Positions 1 through 8,025 of a stretch of DNA of 64,000 nucleotides are shown here, piece after piece; position 1 is the stretch's first letter; each line of letters begins with the position of its first letter. A program made the position numbers and the translations under genes. The stretch covers positions 62,001-126,000 of the forward strand of contig NZ_JAPVQY010000003.1 in assembly GCF_027257875.1 (NCBI RefSeq), written 5' to 3'. This DNA is from Burkholderia sp. IMCC1007 (GTDB taxonomy: Bacteria; Pseudomonadota; Gammaproteobacteria; Burkholderiales; Burkholderiaceae). Under the pieces are notes generated by a model that was given only the letters and a program-made list of their open reading frames with translations, had not been told where the DNA came from and did not search any database.

Positions 1-249
1 CCTCGAAATCTTGACTCATGCGGCTGTCCGAACGGACAAGTCGCTTCGCCGGAGCGCCGCAGCCGCGCATGAAACGAAATGCCCCGGGCACAAGGTGGAG
101 CGACGAACGGGGCGATGCAGCCGGAGCACCCGATTCGACATGCGCGGCGGCGTCAGGACAGGAGCGGCCCGCGCGCTGCCATTGCCGTTGCGCCAGCAGC
201 CCACGCTCGGCTCGGCGCGAGTGGATTGAGTGCCGTGCGCGCGTCGCCT

Positions 250-655
250 CACTTATGCAAGCTTCGCCAAGAAAATCGGCAACGGCGACAATAAATTCGG
301 CGCTCGATAATTCGTCGAACTTCTCATCAATATTCATCAGCCTGTTGATTATTTCCTCAGGCAAGCGAGAGATGCCGACCACGGGGACGCGAGCAAAAGG
401 TAGCGCTTGACCGCCCAATGCGCGCTGAATGAGCGAGGGGTCGATGTATGCAATGCGATAGGCAAAACCAAGATCCGTTGCGGCCTTGCCATCGTGAACT
501 TCATCGGGATGCAAGATGTGGCGCTGCCCGGGCAGGCAGTATTGCTGCTCACGACGATAGCGGAAAGACTGCACTCCGCGAATGGTGCTCCCGATCGCGC
601 AGGTGTCGTGGCGGTGCGCGTTCGCGCCTTCGCCGTTGGCTTGGCTGAGGCAGCT
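250..655 (-). pseudogene. Remnant of an AraC-family regulator (ligand-binding half only)
   Basis: Read on the minus strand, one frame gives the conserved cupin-type sensor half of an AraC regulator, with ANAHRHDTCAIGSTIRGVQS followed by LPGQRHILHPDEVHDG, GFAYRIAYIDPSL and ALGGQALPFARVPVV. These blocks are in the right order and spacing for the AraC N-terminal domain. There is no start codon or N-terminus: a stop lies in frame at about 761. After roughly position 250 the similarity ends, and no helix-turn-helix pair is found in any frame before the window edge. It is therefore a truncated, decayed gene rather than a functional regulator. The family assignment is a pattern match by eye, not a database search. 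Confidence 0.6.
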
Positions 656-1102
656 CGGCCGGTCTGTCGGCGGCGATGCAGTCGATACGTGCACGTCCGC
701 GCCGGGCCGGCGTTCACGAAGATCGCGCGCATCCTGCCGTTGGCCGGGTCGTGGTAGAAGTCACCCGGATGGCGATAGCCCTTTGCGCCTTCGCTGTTGA
801 CGAGCGTCTCGAAGCCGGTTTGCGTGCGGCGAGGCGAATACAATTCGCCCACGCCGACACGCAGTCCAGGGCTCTCTCAGGCTCTCTTCGTATCGCTCGA
901 TCACTTCGTTGCAGCCGCTTTTCGCTGGGCCGACTGATGTCGACGTCGGTCCGCAAACCTGACGCGACAAACAATAGTGACGTGGTGAGCAATAATAATG
1001 GAGAAATATGGCATGTCAAGGTCAATTGCGATTTCAAAGTTTGCGTATCGCGTCACTTTTGAATATGCTCTTCGTCGCTGAAACCCGGGAGACCCCATCA
1101 AG
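656..1102. other. Degenerate region with an unidentified broken reading frame
   Basis: No intact gene is supported here. On the minus strand at about 700-850 a frame reads protein-like (QTGFETLVNSEGAKG, then GDFYHDPANGRMRAIFVNAG) and seems to join, through a frameshift near 860, to CNEVIERYEESLREP. I do not recognise the family. The last 150 bases before the next gene are A+T-rich compared with the rest of the window and probably carry its promoter, but no clear -35/-10 pair stands out. Confidence 0.4.
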
Positions 1103-1975
1103 ATGTCCAATAGCGAGCAGGCCAACGTCGATCTCATTACCGCCACCAAGGTGCGCGATCTGCTGACGCGCAACGGCATTCCGCCGCGCAGCCACAACAC
1201 GACGATCGCGAACGTGCTCGGCCTGAGTTTCTCGGTCGTCACGCGCAAGATGAAAGGCCTGATCCCGTGGAACCTGTCGCAGTTGCAGGACATCGCGACG
1301 CACTTCGGCGTGCCGCCCGCGATCCTGCTCGACGACAAGGGCACGCAGCCGGCCGCCGCCGAGATGATCGACGCGACGCTCGTGATCGAGTCGCGCCGCT
1401 TTCGCTGCCGCGCGGCGATCTCGTCGAAGGCCAGCAGCCAGATCGACACGGATTTCGTCGCGCTGCAGTCGGACGGCGAATGGATCGTCACCGAACGCCA
1501 GCACGCGCGCGAAGGCCGCACGTATCCGGTCGACGTCGTCGAGCTGCGCTCGAGCCAGCCGAACGTGTATGCGGCGCGCATCGCGGTGGTCGACGATTCG
1601 CAGGACGTCGCCGAAACCCTGTGCGAATACTTCGTCGAAAAAGGCGTGAACGCGATCCCGTACTATGACGGCGCATCGTTCCGCAAGGCGCTGGAGTTCG
1701 AGGATTTCGACGGCTACATCCTCGACTGGATGCTCGGCGACCAGACGGCCGGCGATCTCGTGCGCGGCATCCGCTCGAGCGAGAACGGCGGCGCGCCGAT
1801 CTTCCTGCTCACCGGCAAGATCTCGACCGGCGAAGCGAGCGAGGACGAGATCGCGCACATCGTGTCGCACTACAACGCGCGCTGCGAGGAAAAGCCCGTG
1901 CGCCTGCCGATCCTGTTCGCCGAAGTGGCGCGCGAACTGAAGATCGCGCTGCCGGCCGCCTCCGCGGCGAGCTGA
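1103..1975 (+). CDS. BetR-type helix-turn-helix / receiver response regulator
   Basis: This 290-residue cytoplasmic response regulator has an unusual order: a DNA-binding-like N-terminal domain and a C-terminal receiver. Residues about 10-75 form a lambda-repressor-like helix-turn-helix (NTTIANVLGLSFSVVTRKMKG), consistent with the BetR domain known from beta-proteobacteria. The receiver begins near residue 158. Its acidic pair is D164/D165, the phospho-acceptor is D208 (LDWMLGD), and T237 and K264 complete the switch residues, so phosphorylation should be possible. It heads a likely operon with the exported protein 42 bp downstream and the hybrid kinase after it; that kinase is its obvious partner. 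Target genes cannot be inferred. Confidence 0.85.
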   Translation: MSNSEQANVDLITATKVRDLLTRNGIPPRSHNTTIANVLGLSFSVVTRKMKGLIPWNLSQLQDIATHFGVPPAILLDDKGTQPAAAEMIDATLVIESRRFRCRAAISSKASSQIDTDFVALQSDGEWIVTERQHAREGRTYPVDVVELRSSQPNVYAARIAVVDDSQDVAETLCEYFVEKGVNAIPYYDGASFRKALEFEDFDGYILDWMLGDQTAGDLVRGIRSSENGGAPIFLLTGKISTGEASEDEIAHIVSHYNARCEEKPVRLPILFAEVARELKIALPAASAAS

Positions 1976-2017
1976 CGCCCCGACGAAAATCCACCATTAC
2001 GCCTACGAGGAAAACAC

Positions 2018-2518
2018 ATGCGCATTTCGACGATGTGGATGAAGAGCGTGGCCGCGGCAGCCCTGCTCGGCATGGCCGCCGCGAGCTGGGCCGCATCCTT
2101 CACGTTCACCGTCAGCGGCAACATCGGCCGCAGCAATCAGCCCGACAAAGCGACGTTCGTCTTTTCCGAGCAGGCGCTGATGGCGCTGCCGCAGCACAAG
2201 ATCGTCACGTCGACGAGCTGGACGCCGACGGCGACCTTCACCGGCCCGAGGCTGTCCGACGTGCTGAAGACGGTCGACGCGCACGGCACGGAGATCGAAT
2301 TCCGCTGCATCGACGAATACACGTTCACGATCCCGGTCTCGGACGCCGACAAGTACGGCGTGATCCTCGCGCGCACGATGAACGGCAAGGTGCTCGACAA
2401 CGACAACTACGGGCCGCTGTGGGTCATGTATCCGCGCGACCAGTATCCCGACCAGCTGAAGACGCCGCTCGGCGAAGCGAAGTTCGCGTGGCAGATCATC
2501 GGCCTGACCGTGAAGTAA
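2018..2518 (+). CDS. Exported molybdopterin-binding-domain-like protein
   Basis: The 166-residue product has a Sec signal peptide (residues 1 to about 25, ending ASWA) and a mature domain of about 140 residues. That domain resembles stand-alone oxidoreductase molybdopterin-binding (SUOX-fold) proteins, with SDVLKTVDAHG, FRCIDEYTFTIPVSDADKYG and the closing FAWQIIGLTVK. It should be periplasmic. The single cysteine, in FRCIDEY, might bind a cofactor, but small members of this fold often lack one, so enzymatic activity is not assumed. It lies 42 bp after the response regulator and 9 bp before the kinase, so all three are probably co-transcribed. A role as periplasmic sensing partner of the kinase is an inference from this position. 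Confidence 0.75.
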   Translation: MRISTMWMKSVAAAALLGMAAASWAASFTFTVSGNIGRSNQPDKATFVFSEQALMALPQHKIVTSTSWTPTATFTGPRLSDVLKTVDAHGTEIEFRCIDEYTFTIPVSDADKYGVILARTMNGKVLDNDNYGPLWVMYPRDQYPDQLKTPLGEAKFAWQIIGLTVK

Positions 2519-2527
2519 GCGCGCGAA

Positions 2528-4354
2528 ATGAGGCTGACGCGCGGACGATGGAAGAACCACAAACTCATCGTGGTTCTGGGAACGCTGTGGATCGCGGGAT
2601 TCGCGGCGTGGGCGTTCCTGCTGTCGGACCTGCTCGCGACATCGGTCAACGAGGGGGTGCTCGAAGGGCCGCGCGAAGGCGTGTTCTGGACCGCCGCGCA
2701 ATACCGGAACGTCTATACGCGCTTCGACCGCCAGCTGATTCTCTACGCGACGCACGTCGACGACGACTTCGATCACGTGCAGATGCAGCTCGACAGCCTG
2801 TCGGTGTCGTTCGGGTTCCTGCAGCGGCCGTCCGAGGTGTCCGAATACTGGCTGCGGATCCCGCGGGCACGCGACGAAATCGCGGTGCTCGGCAAATTCA
2901 TGACGCACCTGAAGCACGACGTGCCGCTGCTGCGGACGGCACCGCGCGATGCGCCGCGCGTGATCGACGAGGTCAACGGGTACTGGCCGAAGGTCAACGG
3001 CCTCGCGAACTATTTCCGCGCGATCGAGATGTCGCAGCGCGACTTCACGTTCCATCAGCTGAAGGAGAAGCAGCAGGCGATACTGGCGCTCGGCATCATT
3101 CTCGGCGTGATCCTGTGCGCGCTGTTCCTGCTGTTGTTCTATACGATGCGTACGCGCGACGACCTGCTCGAGCGGCAGGACGCCGCGCTCGACGCGGAAC
3201 GCAAGGCGTCCGATCGCGCGTTCGAGATGATCGAGGCGAAGAATGCGTTCCTCGGGATGGTCAGTCACGAACTGCGCACGCCGCTGCAGGCGATCTGCGG
3301 GTCGATCGAGATCCTGCTCGCGCGGCCGCAGTCCGACGCGAACCTGAAGACGATCCGGCGGCTGCAGAACTCCGCGTCGTCGCTCGAAGCGCTGGTCAAG
3401 GACCTGACCGACTACATCAAGCTGCGCTCGACCAAGCGCCTCGCCGAATCGGAAACGGTCGTGATGGCGTCGCTGCTCGCCGAGGTACTCGACCCGCTGC
3501 GCAAGAAGATCGCGGCCAAGCGGATCGAGGTCGTGCAGCAAGTCGCGCCGCATGAGCTCGCGATCCGCTCCGATCGCAAGCTGTTGCGGCAGGTGCTGTC
3601 GAACCTGATCGAGAATTCGGTCAAGTACACCGTCGACGGAACGGTCCACGTATCGATCGCGCTCGCCGATGCGCCGGCCGGGCGGCAACTGAAGCTTGTC
3701 GTGCGCGACACCGGCGCCGGCATCGCGAAGCAGCATCTGCCGAAAATCTTCGAGCCGTTCTATCGCGCGAACGACGCGGTCGGCCTGCATGTGGACGGGA
3801 TCGGCATGGGGCTCGCCGTCGTGCGCGAGATCGTGACGACGCTGCGCGGGCATGTGGACGTGCGCAGTGTCGTCGGCGAAGGCAGCGAGTTCGTCGTGAC
3901 GCTGCCCGCCGATACGCCCGATGCGCCCGACGCCGCCGAAACGGCCGGCGACGCGCCCGCACGGGCCGCGCTCGCCACGCATCGCAATCGGCGCGCGCTC
4001 GTCGTCGACGACAACGACAACGCGCGCGAGACGCTCGGCGCGATGCTGTCCGCGCTGGGCGTCGACGCCGATCTGTGCGGCACCGGGCACGAAGGCATCG
4101 CGCGCTTCGGCGAAGGACACTACGATCTCGTGGTGCTCGATCTCGAACTGCCGGACCTGAGCGGCTTCGAAGTCGCGCAGCGGATCCGGACGGTCGCGCA
4201 GCCGGACGACGACGGGCGGCTCCCGTCACTGCTCGGCGTCAGCGCATACGAATCGGCCGCGCTGAGCCAGAACCGGCGCGTGTTCGACGCATTCCTGCCG
4301 AAGCCGGTGCACCTGAGCGAACTCGGCGCGCTCGTCGAGCAGCTGTTCGCCTGA
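2528..4354 (+). CDS. Hybrid sensor histidine kinase / receiver
   Basis: A 608-residue inner-membrane kinase. One membrane segment lies at about 13-36 and a second at about 184-207, enclosing a periplasmic sensor region of about 145 residues with no recognised fold. A HisKA domain follows (MVSHELRTPLQ, phospho-histidine H247), then an HATPase_c domain with N, G1 and G2 boxes (NLIENSVKYT, DTGAGI, GIGMGLAVV). A C-terminal receiver has an acidic pair in VVDDNDN and acceptor D538 (LDLELPDLSG). There is no Hpt domain, so phosphoryl transfer to the upstream regulator could be direct or via its own receiver. It starts 9 bp after the exported molybdopterin-like protein. The signal sensed is unknown. 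Confidence 0.9.
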   Translation: MRLTRGRWKNHKLIVVLGTLWIAGFAAWAFLLSDLLATSVNEGVLEGPREGVFWTAAQYRNVYTRFDRQLILYATHVDDDFDHVQMQLDSLSVSFGFLQRPSEVSEYWLRIPRARDEIAVLGKFMTHLKHDVPLLRTAPRDAPRVIDEVNGYWPKVNGLANYFRAIEMSQRDFTFHQLKEKQQAILALGIILGVILCALFLLLFYTMRTRDDLLERQDAALDAERKASDRAFEMIEAKNAFLGMVSHELRTPLQAICGSIEILLARPQSDANLKTIRRLQNSASSLEALVKDLTDYIKLRSTKRLAESETVVMASLLAEVLDPLRKKIAAKRIEVVQQVAPHELAIRSDRKLLRQVLSNLIENSVKYTVDGTVHVSIALADAPAGRQLKLVVRDTGAGIAKQHLPKIFEPFYRANDAVGLHVDGIGMGLAVVREIVTTLRGHVDVRSVVGEGSEFVVTLPADTPDAPDAAETAGDAPARAALATHRNRRALVVDDNDNARETLGAMLSALGVDADLCGTGHEGIARFGEGHYDLVVLDLELPDLSGFEVAQRIRTVAQPDDDGRLPSLLGVSAYESAALSQNRRVFDAFLPKPVHLSELGALVEQLFA

Positions 4355-4419
4355 ACGACGCGGGCATGGCCGCATGGGGCGTCGGCCGCGCCCGCTTCTG
4401 CGCCCCCTTCTGCGCCCGC

Positions 4420-4839
4420 CTACTCGCCGATCAGATGCAGCACGATGTCGCGCCGATGCGGCGCGCGACGATGCTCGAACAGGTAGATGCCCTGCCAGGT
4501 GCCGAGCACCATGCGCCCATGTTCGACCGGGATCGACAGCTGCACCTGCGTGAGCGCCGTGCGCAGATGCGCGGGCATGTCGTCGGCGCCCTCGGTGTCG
4601 TGCTCGTAGCGCGTCTCGTCCTCGGGCGCGAGCGTTGCGAAGTAGCGTTCGAGATCGCGCTGCACCGACGGATCGGCATTCTCCTGGATCAGCAGCGACG
4701 CGGACGTATGGCGGCAGAACACGGTCAGCAAGCCGGTGCGGATCGTCTGCTGGTCGACGAATGCCCGCACCTGCGCCGTGAACTCGACGAGGCCGCTGCC
4801 GCGTGTATCGACGCCGACGTGCGTGATGGCCTGTTGCAT
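4420..4839 (-). CDS. yjbQ: YjbQ family protein (UPF0047)
   Basis: A 139-residue protein matching the secondary-thiamine-phosphate-synthase-enzyme / UPF0047 family in length and motifs: LTVFCRHTSASLLIQENADP, then HTEG-like HDTEGADDMPAHLR, PVEHGRMVLGTWQGIYLFEHR. Some members have weak thiamin phosphate synthase activity; the physiological role is unclear. I chose ATG 4839 (MQQAITHVG) because family members begin here; a longer reading to 4893 adds 18 basic residues and overlaps the preceding gene. Its start lies 10 bp after the thioredoxin-like gene stop, suggesting co-transcription. Confidence 0.85.
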   Translation of the reverse strand: MQQAITHVGVDTRGSGLVEFTAQVRAFVDQQTIRTGLLTVFCRHTSASLLIQENADPSVQRDLERYFATLAPEDETRYEHDTEGADDMPAHLRTALTQVQLSIPVEHGRMVLGTWQGIYLFEHRRAPHRRDIVLHLIGE

Positions 4840-4849
4840 GATCGCGACC

Positions 4850-5176
4850 TCAGGCGAGCGCCGCGAAGCCGTCGGCTTCGATCTGCTTCGCATTGGCCGG
4901 GCGCACCACGCGCGCGACTTCCACCCCGTCGCGCAGGAACACCAGCGTCGGCCACAGCTTCACGCCGAACGAACGGCCGAGCGGACGGCCGGGGCCGTCC
5001 TCGATCTTCAGATGGCGCACGGCGGGATGCGCGGACAACGACGTGACGATCGCCGGCTGCGCGGCCGCGCAGATGCCGCACCAGTTCGCGCCGAATTCGA
5101 TGACGGTGGCACCGGCCAGTGCGTCGACTTCCGCACGTGTCGGTGCGTTGGCGGTGTAGCGTTGCTCAATGTCCAT
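4850..5176 (-). CDS. Thioredoxin family protein
   Basis: A 108-residue single-domain thioredoxin-fold protein with active site WCGIC (in EFGANWCGICAAAQPA), the cis-proline region LWPTLVFLRDG, and the usual beta-alpha-beta order. There is no signal peptide with the ATG at 5176 (MDIEQRY), so it is probably a cytosolic reductant. The WCGIC centre differs from the classical WCGPC: isoleucine replaces proline, which in thioredoxins normally lowers redox potential. The longer start at 5215 adds 13 residues of no family likeness. It is followed at 10 bp by yjbQ on the same strand. Confidence 0.85.
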   Translation of the reverse strand: MDIEQRYTANAPTRAEVDALAGATVIEFGANWCGICAAAQPAIVTSLSAHPAVRHLKIEDGPGRPLGRSFGVKLWPTLVFLRDGVEVARVVRPANAKQIEADGFAALA

Positions 5177-5288
5177 CGGGCCCTCGTATGCAATGGCGGA
5201 GTGGCCGCGGCGCAACCCGTGCGGGCTGCTTGCGCGACCGGTGATTTCTTACTCTAGCGGAAAAGTGCGGGCGATGCCGATGCTGCGG

Positions 5289-5336
5289 GTGCCTGTGCCG
5301 GTGCCGGTGCCTGTGCCTGTGCAGATGCCGTTGCCG
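5289..5336 (+). repeat. Hexanucleotide tandem repeat (GTGCCK)8
   Basis: Eight consecutive hexamers (GTGCCT, GTGCCG, GTGCCG, GTGCCT, GTGCCT, GTGCAG, ATGCCG, TTGCCG) occupy the gap between the thioredoxin gene (start 5176) and the acyl-CoA synthetase stop (5493). The first five are exact GTGCC[T/G]; the last three have decayed. No gene is supported in this 316-bp interval. Confidence 0.85.
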
Positions 5337-5492
5337 ACGCGGGTGCGTACGTGCGTGTGAGTGCCGGCGAGTGCGGGCCACCCAGCGCGCGCCGCGCCGG
5401 TCGAATGAGTGCGGCGGTCGGCCAGCAATCGACGGGCGCGGCGTGCCGTCCCGGTGCGTGTATCGCAGTCCGGATCATCGCGTGCGCGACCG

Positions 5493-7187
5493 CTAGCTTT
5501 CCCAGACGACCGGCTGCCCGAGCGCGGCCCATCCGTCCGCACGCGGCGCATAACGCGCCTCGATCGCGCTGCGCCGGATCTTCAGCGTCGGCGTCAGCAA
5601 CGCATTCTCGGCCGTCCATGTGTCATTGACGACGACGACGAACTGCAGCCGCTCGTGCGCGGACGCGTCGGCATTGACGCGCTCGCGCAGCGCGGCGAAC
5701 TCGCGCGTCAACGTCGCCCGGTCGAGCCGGCCGGCCGCCATCGCGATGCGCGTGTCGGCCGATGGCATCAGCAGCGCGAACGGCATGGCCAGCCCCGCAC
5801 CCGCGACGCACACGGCCTCGAGCAGCGGATGCGTCGCGAGCCATTGCTCGATGGGCGCGGGCGCGACGTATTCGCCCTTGAGCGTCTTGAACGCATCCTT
5901 GATGCGCCCCGTGATCCGCAGAAAGCCCTCTGCGTCGATTTCGCCGCAATCGCCGGTCCGGAAATAGCCGTCCGCCGTCATCTGCCGCGCGGTGAGCTCG
6001 GGGTCCTTGTAGTACCCCAGCATCTGGGTCGGACATTTCACTTCGATCTCGCCGCCGGCGCCGATGCGGGCAGCCACGCCGACCTGCGGCCGGCCGACGG
6101 TACCCACGCGCGGGCAACCCGGCAGATTGGTATGCGAGATCGCGAAGTTCTCGGTCATTCCGTAGACGTCGATCAGTTCGAGGCCGAGATCGCGATACCA
6201 GCGCATCAGGCTGTCCGGCAGCGGCGCGGACGACGTAAACGCGAGACGGACCTGATCGAGACCGAGTTCGCGCAGGATCTTGCGCTTGACGATCCGCCCG
6301 AGCACCGGCACCGCGAACAGCCAGCGCTGCGTGGCCGGCGGGATCTTGTCGTTGACGCCGAGATGGAACTTCGTCCATAGCCGCGGCACCGAGAAGAAGA
6401 TGGTCGGGCGCGCGCGCTTGAGATCGTCGACGAACGTCGCCAGCGAGTCGGCGAAGAACACGCGATAGCCGAACGCGAGCGACGCGACTTCGACCGCCGC
6501 GCGCTCGGCCGCATGCGCAAGCGGCAGATACGAAAAGCCGCGCGCGGTGGGCCGCGTATCCCAGTGTCCGCTGCGCAGCATCGCGAGATACGCGCCCACG
6601 AAACTGCGGTGCGACAGCACCACGCCTTTCGGCTGCCCGGTGGTGCCCGACGTATAGATGATCGTCACCGGATCGTCGAGTGCCGGCAACGGCACGTCGG
6701 CGAGCGGCGCATGCGTGATCAGCATGTCGCGCCATTGAAGGATGTCCCGACGCGGCGACAACGGCAGCGCCACCTGCGGCAAATCGGGCGGCAGGCTCTC
6801 GCGAATGTGCGTCCAGTTGTCGTTGATGCCGTCGAGCTTGCCGAGCAGCAGCAGCCTCGCGTCGCTGTGCCTCAGCACGTAGCGCACCGACTCGGCGCTG
6901 AATGCCGGATACAGCGGCACGCTGACCATGCCGGCCATCATGATGGCCAGATCCGCGATGATCCAGTGCGCGCTGTTGCGGCCCAGCAGCGCGATACGGC
7001 TGCCCTTCGGCAAGCCCAGAGACAGCAGATACATGGCCGCGCGACGCGCCTGGTCGCCGACCTCGCCCCAGGTGTAATCGACGGCCGACTCGCCGGGTCC
7101 GGGCTGTGTCAGATACGCGTCGTAGCGACGCTCGCGCTCCCAATTAATAAAGCGCTCCAGTACGGTCGCATCGTCCGCGAGTGTCAT
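5493..7187 (-). CDS. Long-chain fatty acid--CoA ligase / AMP-dependent synthetase
   Basis: A 564-residue ANL-superfamily enzyme that would activate a fatty acid to acyl-CoA via an acyl-AMP intermediate. Visible signatures are the AMP/phosphate loop TIIYTSGTTGQPKGVVLSHR, the A5-like DVYGMTENFAISHTNLPG, the A7/A8 motifs YFRTGDCGEIDAEGFLRITGR and the hinge plus catalytic region IKDAFKTLKGEYVAP, typical of the FACS/bubblegum-type branch. It is soluble or peripheral, as no membrane helix is seen. The start was set at ATG 7187 (MTLADD) because the 44 upstream residues are arginine-rich and unlike the family. It is monocistronic. The substrate chain length cannot be told from sequence alone. Confidence 0.9.
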   Translation of the reverse strand: MTLADDATVLERFINWERERRYDAYLTQPGPGESAVDYTWGEVGDQARRAAMYLLSLGLPKGSRIALLGRNSAHWIIADLAIMMAGMVSVPLYPAFSAESVRYVLRHSDARLLLLGKLDGINDNWTHIRESLPPDLPQVALPLSPRRDILQWRDMLITHAPLADVPLPALDDPVTIIYTSGTTGQPKGVVLSHRSFVGAYLAMLRSGHWDTRPTARGFSYLPLAHAAERAAVEVASLAFGYRVFFADSLATFVDDLKRARPTIFFSVPRLWTKFHLGVNDKIPPATQRWLFAVPVLGRIVKRKILRELGLDQVRLAFTSSAPLPDSLMRWYRDLGLELIDVYGMTENFAISHTNLPGCPRVGTVGRPQVGVAARIGAGGEIEVKCPTQMLGYYKDPELTARQMTADGYFRTGDCGEIDAEGFLRITGRIKDAFKTLKGEYVAPAPIEQWLATHPLLEAVCVAGAGLAMPFALLMPSADTRIAMAAGRLDRATLTREFAALRERVNADASAHERLQFVVVVNDTWTAENALLTPTLKIRRSAIEARYAPRADGWAALGQPVVWES

Positions 7188-7502
7188 CGCAAGTCTCCGT
7201 GTCCCCCGACGGTCCGGTTCGATTTCGCTGGCCTCGCGTGTTCGACCGGTTATTCGTGATGAATCGCTGCGGGTGCGGCGCGCGCGACCCGGGGCGCTGC
7301 ACCCGCATCGACTGCGCACTTCGCCTCTTTCGATATTTATTCAGGAGTTCGACCTTGTTCACGACTGTCGTCGTCTACGGTATTTCATGATCACACGTTG
7401 TGCAAGATTCGCTCCCGCCGCCGCGCCCGAACAATCGTCACATGAATTCACGCCGATGCGCGCCGACACGGGCCGACATGGGCCGACACGAACCGGACCG
7501 TC

Positions 7503-7536
7503 GGGCCGTGCCGCGCAACGCTGCACGGCACGGCCC
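7503..7536. repeat. Perfect 11-bp stem hairpin
   Basis: GGGCCGTGCCG (7503-7513) and CGGCACGGCCC (7526-7536) are exact inverted complements around a 12-nt loop. It lies in the 419-bp gap between the divergent acyl-CoA synthetase and DUF2322 genes, about 70 bp before the latter's start. Just upstream, 7470-7498 carries three near-copies of GCCGACAYG. No U-tract follows, so it is not an obvious terminator. The rest of the gap shows no gene. Confidence 0.7.
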
Positions 7537-7606
7537 GCGACGCCATCGGATAAGATACGGCCGGCCAAGCTGATTGGCCCATGACCGAACCGACGGAGTG
7601 TTTCCA

Positions 7607-7939
7607 GTGATTCAACCGACCCAAGTATTCAAGGACAACCTCGCGCAACTGCCGGCCATCGACGGCATCGCGCGCATCGATCTCGTCGGCGCCAACGGCG
7701 ACGTGGTCGCCAGCATCGAGAACCAGCCGGGCAAGCAAGGCTCGCTCGCGGTGTACAACTATCTGAAGCAGGCGTTCGGCACGCTCGACGCGAAGGCGGC
7801 CGAGCATGGCCTCGCCGTGTTCGCGGAACATACCGCCGACGCTCGCAATCGCCCCGGCGCGCACCCGAACGTCGATCGACTGCTGGCGATCGTCGACGGC
7901 GGCGAAGCGCTGCGGATCGACGTGGTCGCGAACGGCTGA
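7607..7939 (+). CDS. DUF2322 family protein
   Basis: A 110-residue soluble protein of unknown function matching my recollection of the DUF2322 family in length and conserved stretches: RIDLVGANGDVVASIENQPG, GSLAVYNYLKQAFG, GLAVFAEHTADARNRPGAHP and NVDRLLAIVDGG. The start chosen is GTG 7607, preceded by ACGGAG at a normal distance; a TTG at 7574 in the same frame would add 11 residues with no ribosome site. It is a single gene, with the next one 86 bp on. Confidence 0.8.
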   Translation: MIQPTQVFKDNLAQLPAIDGIARIDLVGANGDVVASIENQPGKQGSLAVYNYLKQAFGTLDAKAAEHGLAVFAEHTADARNRPGAHPNVDRLLAIVDGGEALRIDVVANG

Positions 7940-8025
7940 GTCGCACCGCGACGGGCCGCACTGCGGCGCGCGTGCATTCGTGAAACCCGCGATCGTCGCG
8001 TCGGCCCTCTTTTCCCGGAGATCAC

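Noticed and set aside
2003..4120. Minus-strand open frame of 705 codons
   Set aside because: It is antisense to the molybdopterin-like protein and the hybrid kinase. Composition is Arg/Asp/His-rich, the usual product of reading a GC-rich gene backwards, with no recognisable domain.
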